From contig NZ_BMTD01000002.1 in assembly GCF_014649495.1 (NCBI RefSeq), forward strand, positions 372,001 to 436,000: a stretch of DNA of 64,000 nt, read 5' to 3'. The notes beneath the pieces were generated by a model. That model did no database searches. It saw only the letters and a list, made by a program, of their open reading frames with translations, and was not told the origin of the DNA. How positions within the stretch are numbered: position 1 is the first letter of the stretch; the number at the start of each line of letters is the position of its first letter. This document shows, piece by piece, positions 61,467 to 64,000 of the stretch. Both the position numbers and the translations under genes were made by a program. Origin of the DNA: Streptomyces filipinensis (GTDB lineage: Bacteria > Actinomycetota > Actinomycetes > Streptomycetales > Streptomycetaceae).

Positions 61467-61590
61467 CCGGGAGCCGGTGGACACCCCCTGCCCGGGAGCC
61501 GACCGACGACCCGCGAACGGGAGAATCGGACGCCCCCGACCGAGAGCCGACGGGCGACTCCCGAACGGGAGACGACGGACGACGCCGGCG
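61443..61590. repeat. Degenerate tandem repeat, period 25 bp, about six copies
   Basis: Six units start at 61443, 61468, 61493, 61518, 61541 and 61566 (spacings 25, 25, 25, 23, 25). The consensus begins CGGGAGCCGACGGACGACCC and ends with about five less conserved bases. The first unit encodes the end of the membrane protein; the rest are non-coding. The period is not a multiple of three, so it is a DNA repeat. Confidence 0.8.
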
Positions 61591-61707
61591 GCAACGCGGC
61601 CGCTCCGCTGGGGGCGGGGGCGCGGACCGGCCGGTAAATCCGGCGACGGCGGCGGCCCCTCCCCCGTACATTCGCCGCTCGCGGAACGACAAGGGGAGGC
61701 AGCAGGG

Positions 61708-62436
61708 ATGAGCACGTTTCTGATCGGCGGCGGATGGGACACGGCCGAGGTGTACGAGCCGTTCGTCCGTGCGGTCGGCGGGGGCCGGCGCATCGGGTGT
61801 CTGATCGTCGACGAGGGGGACGGAGCGGCGCAGTTCGAGCGGTATGCCGGGGCGCTGCGGAAGGCGGGACCGTGCACGCCCGTGCCGTTGCTCGTGCCGC
61901 TCAGCGGCCGGTTCGAGCCGGAGGAGGCGCTGGAGGACGGGCCGGACGGGATCGGCGGACTGCTGGTGTGCGGCGGTCTGACGCCCGCCTACCAGGAGGC
62001 GCTCGCGGACTGCCGGGAGCGGCTGGCGGGGCTGCTCGCCGGGCGCGGGATGCCGTACGCGGGCTTCTCCGCCGGTGCCGCCGTGGCCGCGCGGCGGGCG
62101 GTGGTCGGCGGGTGGCTGGCGGACGGGGTGCCGGTGTGCCCGGAGGAGACCGGGGAGGATCTGGCGGAGGTCGAGGTACGGGCGGGGCTCGGACTGGTGC
62201 CGTTCGCGGTGGACGTCCACGCGGCGCAGTGGGGGACGCTGGCGCGGCTGGTCGGGGCCGTCGCGCGCGGGCAGGTGCCGTACGGGGTCGCCGTGGACGA
62301 GAACACGCTGGTCACCGTGGAGGGCGGGGAGGCCCGGGTGGCGGGCCGGGGGCGCGTCCATGTCGTACGGCCGGACGACGGCGGGGGTGTGCTCGTGCGG
62401 GCCTGCCGGGCTGGGGAGTGGTTCGCCGTGGAGTAG
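61708..62436 (+). CDS. Peptidase S51-like protein (class I glutamine amidotransferase fold)
   Basis: A 242-residue cytosolic protein. The core reads MSTFLIGGGWDTAEVYEPFV, GGLLVCGGLTPAYQEALADC and the nucleophile elbow PYAGFSAGAAVAARRAVVGG, where the Ser of GFSAGA takes the catalytic place as in peptidase E and cyanophycinase. A His follows in VDVHAAQWGTLARL, and AVDENTLVTVEGGEARV is the usual C-terminal strand set. Substrate unknown: an alpha-aspartyl dipeptide or similar is possible. AGGGGAGG lies before the ATG at 61708; the open frame begins at 61477 in the repeat region. It is monocistronic. Confidence 0.85.
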   Translation: MSTFLIGGGWDTAEVYEPFVRAVGGGRRIGCLIVDEGDGAAQFERYAGALRKAGPCTPVPLLVPLSGRFEPEEALEDGPDGIGGLLVCGGLTPAYQEALADCRERLAGLLAGRGMPYAGFSAGAAVAARRAVVGGWLADGVPVCPEETGEDLAEVEVRAGLGLVPFAVDVHAAQWGTLARLVGAVARGQVPYGVAVDENTLVTVEGGEARVAGRGRVHVVRPDDGGGVLVRACRAGEWFAVE

Positions 62437-62618
62437 GGGGCGGGGCGCCGGGGGAGTCCGCCACGCCGGTGGACGGCGTCGCGCTGACCGCGCCCCGGCC
62501 GGCCCGCCGTCTCACCCGCACCCCGCACGCGCACCCTGCTGCCGCCGCTGGAGACACCGGTCGGCGGGCCCTGTCGGCTGTGGCTGCCGGGCCGTCGGCG
62601 CACGCCCGCCTGAGGGCG

Positions 62619-63665
62619 TCAGATCGTGGCCGTGTCGATCACGAAGCGGTAGCGGACGTCGCTGTTCACGACCCGCTCGTACGCCTCGTTGATCTGGTCG
62701 GCGCGGATCAGTTCGATCTCGGCGCCCAGGTTGTGCTCGGCGCAGAAGTCGAGCATCTCCTGGGTCTCCGGGATGCCGCCGATGCCGGAGCTGCTGATGC
62801 TGCGGCGGTGGCCGAACACCGAGGAGAGCAGGATGTTCACCGGCTCCTCGGGGATGCCGACGTTCACCAGCGCACCGTCGGTGCGCAGCAGGGACAGGTA
62901 GGCGTCGAAGTCCAGCGGCGCAGAGACCGTGTTGAGGATGATGTCGAAGGTGCCCTTGAGGTCCTCGAAGGTCTTCGGGTCGCTGGTGGCGTGGTAGTGC
63001 GTGGCGCCCAGCTTCAGACCGTCGTCCTTCTTGCGCAGGGACTGGGAGAGGACCGTGACCTCCGCGCCGAGGGCGGCGGCGATCTTCACTCCCATGTGCC
63101 CGAGGCCGCCCAGGCCGACGACCGCGACCCTCTTGCCCGGGCCGGCGTTCCAGTGCCTGAGGGGCGAGTAGGTGGTGATGCCGGCACACAGCAGCGGGGC
63201 GGCCACGTCGAGGGCGAGGCCGTCGGGGATGCGGACGACGTAGTTCTCGTCGACGACGATCTTGTGCGAGTAGCCGCCGTAGGTGGGCTGCCCGTCCTTG
63301 CCGACGGAGTTGTACGTCCAGGTCGGGCCGCCTCCGGTGCAGTACTGCTGCAGACCGGCCCTGCAGTTGTCGCACTCCCGGCAGGAGTCGACCATGCAGC
63401 CGACGCCCACGCGGTCGCCGACGGCGTACTTCGTGACACCCGGGCCGACCTCGGAGACGACGCCCGCGATCTCGTGACCGGGCACCATCGGGAAGATCGC
63501 GGTGCCCCAGCCCTCCCGCGCCTGGTGGATGTCGGAGTGGCAGATACCGGCGAACTCGATGTCGATGAGGACGTCGAACTCGCCGACCGCGCGCCGCTCG
63601 ATCGTGGTCCGCTCCAGCGGGGCCTTCGCGGCAGGCGCGGCGTAAGCAGCAACAGTGGTGGTCAT
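62619..63665 (-). CDS. Zinc-dependent NAD(P) alcohol dehydrogenase
   Basis: A 348-residue medium-chain dehydrogenase of the cinnamyl-alcohol/YahK type. The catalytic zinc site starts with [15 protein letters not shown] and [12 protein letters not shown]; the structural zinc site has four Cys in [16 protein letters not shown]; the Rossmann motif is [20 protein letters not shown], with [10 protein letters not shown] after beta-2 suggesting NADP preference. It interconverts alcohols and aldehydes. ATG 63665 follows AGGAGA. It diverges from an XRE regulator whose start is at 63834, an arrangement repeated in Streptomyces. Confidence 0.93.
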   Translation of the reverse strand: MTTTVAAYAAPAAKAPLERTTIERRAVGEFDVLIDIEFAGICHSDIHQAREGWGTAIFPMVPGHEIAGVVSEVGPGVTKYAVGDRVGVGCMVDSCRECDNCRAGLQQYCTGGGPTWTYNSVGKDGQPTYGGYSHKIVVDENYVVRIPDGLALDVAAPLLCAGITTYSPLRHWNAGPGKRVAVVGLGGLGHMGVKIAAALGAEVTVLSQSLRKKDDGLKLGATHYHATSDPKTFEDLKGTFDIILNTVSAPLDFDAYLSLLRTDGALVNVGIPEEPVNILLSSVFGHRRSISSSGIGGIPETQEMLDFCAEHNLGAEIELIRADQINEAYERVVNSDVRYRFVIDTATI

Positions 63666-63833
63666 GCCGGGTTCTCCTAGCGATGTCATCGTGCCCGGCT
63701 GCCTTTCCGCCGGGCACGCAACCACTCTCTCTCACGCTACGGCGCCCACCCAGACCACGCCTCTGCGTACGTCTGCCGTGCCTACCACTGGCGGGGTCAG
63801 GTTCCTGTGCGTACGACCGTGAATACTGGACGT

Positions 63834-64000
63834 ATGGAGAACCACCCGCTGCCCGCCTCCCCGCCGCTGGACCGGCGGGCCGAGCTGAGCGAGTTCCTGC
63901 GCAGTCGGCGGGCCCGCCTGAAGCCGGAGGACGTCGGGCTGCCCGATTTCGGCCGGCACCGGCGCGTGCCGGGGCTGCGCCGCGAGGAGCTCGCGCAGCT
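63834..64000 (+). CDS. XRE-family regulator with MmyB domain, cut by window end
   Basis: Only the first 55 residues are present: MENHPLPASPPLDRRAELSE, FLRSRRARLKPEDVGLPDF, then RRRVPGLRREELAQL-type text of the HTH. This start is diagnostic of the Streptomyces XRE/MmyB-type regulators, which carry a C-terminal ligand (fatty-acid) pocket. The gene is divergent from the alcohol dehydrogenase and likely represses or activates it. ATG at 63834 has no ribosome site, so it may be leaderless. Confidence 0.85.
   Translation, partial: MENHPLPASPPLDRRAELSEFLRSRRARLKPEDVGLPDFGRHRRVPGLRREELAQ

Noticed and set aside
61443-61590. Possible CRISPR array
   Set aside because: The units are contiguous 25-bp tandem repeats with no unique spacers and no cas genes nearby.

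Overview
The window is a high-GC actinobacterial chromosome segment, almost certainly from Streptomyces. Codon third positions are nearly all G or C, and GTG starts, GGAGG-type ribosome sites and probable leaderless genes are common. It carries a mycothiol S-conjugate amidase, a Streptomyces-type tad locus, a chitinase behind twin DasR-like boxes and many actinobacterial DUF proteins. About 62 protein genes can be supported. I saw no rRNA or tRNA genes, CRISPR arrays, transposases or prophage genes. The segment reads as chromosomal core plus accessory operons, not as a mobile island.

Left part (1-12.5 kb): a truncated luciferase-like (F420-type) oxidoreductase and a DUF192 protein precede a long leftward tad pilus locus. 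In transcription order this holds a zinc-ribbon protein, CpaB/RcpC, TadZ/CpaE, two TadE-like pseudopilins, TadA, TadB, TadC, a histidine kinase and LuxR-type regulator pair, the Flp pilin, a TadG-like protein, a lipoprotein and an OmpA-domain wall protein. No prepilin peptidase is present.

12.6-24.4 kb: a secreted GH18 chitinase behind two 12-bp boxes resembling DasR sites, a secreted M14 zinc carboxypeptidase, and a divergent cluster that looks like D-amino acid catabolism (GntP/DsdX-type permease, RidA, IclR regulator and PfkB kinase against a DSD1-type deaminase and an N-acyl-D-amino acid deacylase). A palindromic operator lies between the two arms. A secreted trypsin-like protease follows.

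24.5-34 kb: small regulatory or membrane proteins, an AlaA-type aminotransferase, a 140-aa unknown behind a long inverted repeat, GTP-dependent PEP carboxykinase, a hemolysin III protein, an MFS exporter with its TetR regulator, and a Mut7-C RNase-like protein.

34-40.6 kb: a tightly coupled four-gene operon encodes a processive GT2 synthase, a GT39-like membrane transferase, a polyprenyl-phosphate sugar synthase with a GtrA tail, and a secreted copper-radical (glyoxal/galactose) oxidase with an unusual C-terminal extension. It resembles the known cslA-glxA pairing but has extra genes. It is the best candidate here for an undescribed system: synthesis of a surface glycan and its oxidation.

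40.8-64 kb: a thioredoxin-domain (YyaL) protein, an ArsR-like regulator diverging from a membrane protein, a membrane-anchored NB-ARC/TPR STAND ATPase, mca, greA, a DrrAB-type ABC exporter with an operator inside its promoter, threonine dehydratase, a MarR regulator, a reduced sigma-like protein with a small membrane partner, cystathionine gamma-synthase, an M48 metalloprotease between two paralogous membrane TPR-like proteins, small zinc-ribbon and DUF proteins, a 25-bp-period tandem repeat, a peptidase S51-like protein, an alcohol dehydrogenase, and the start of an XRE regulator cut by the window edge.
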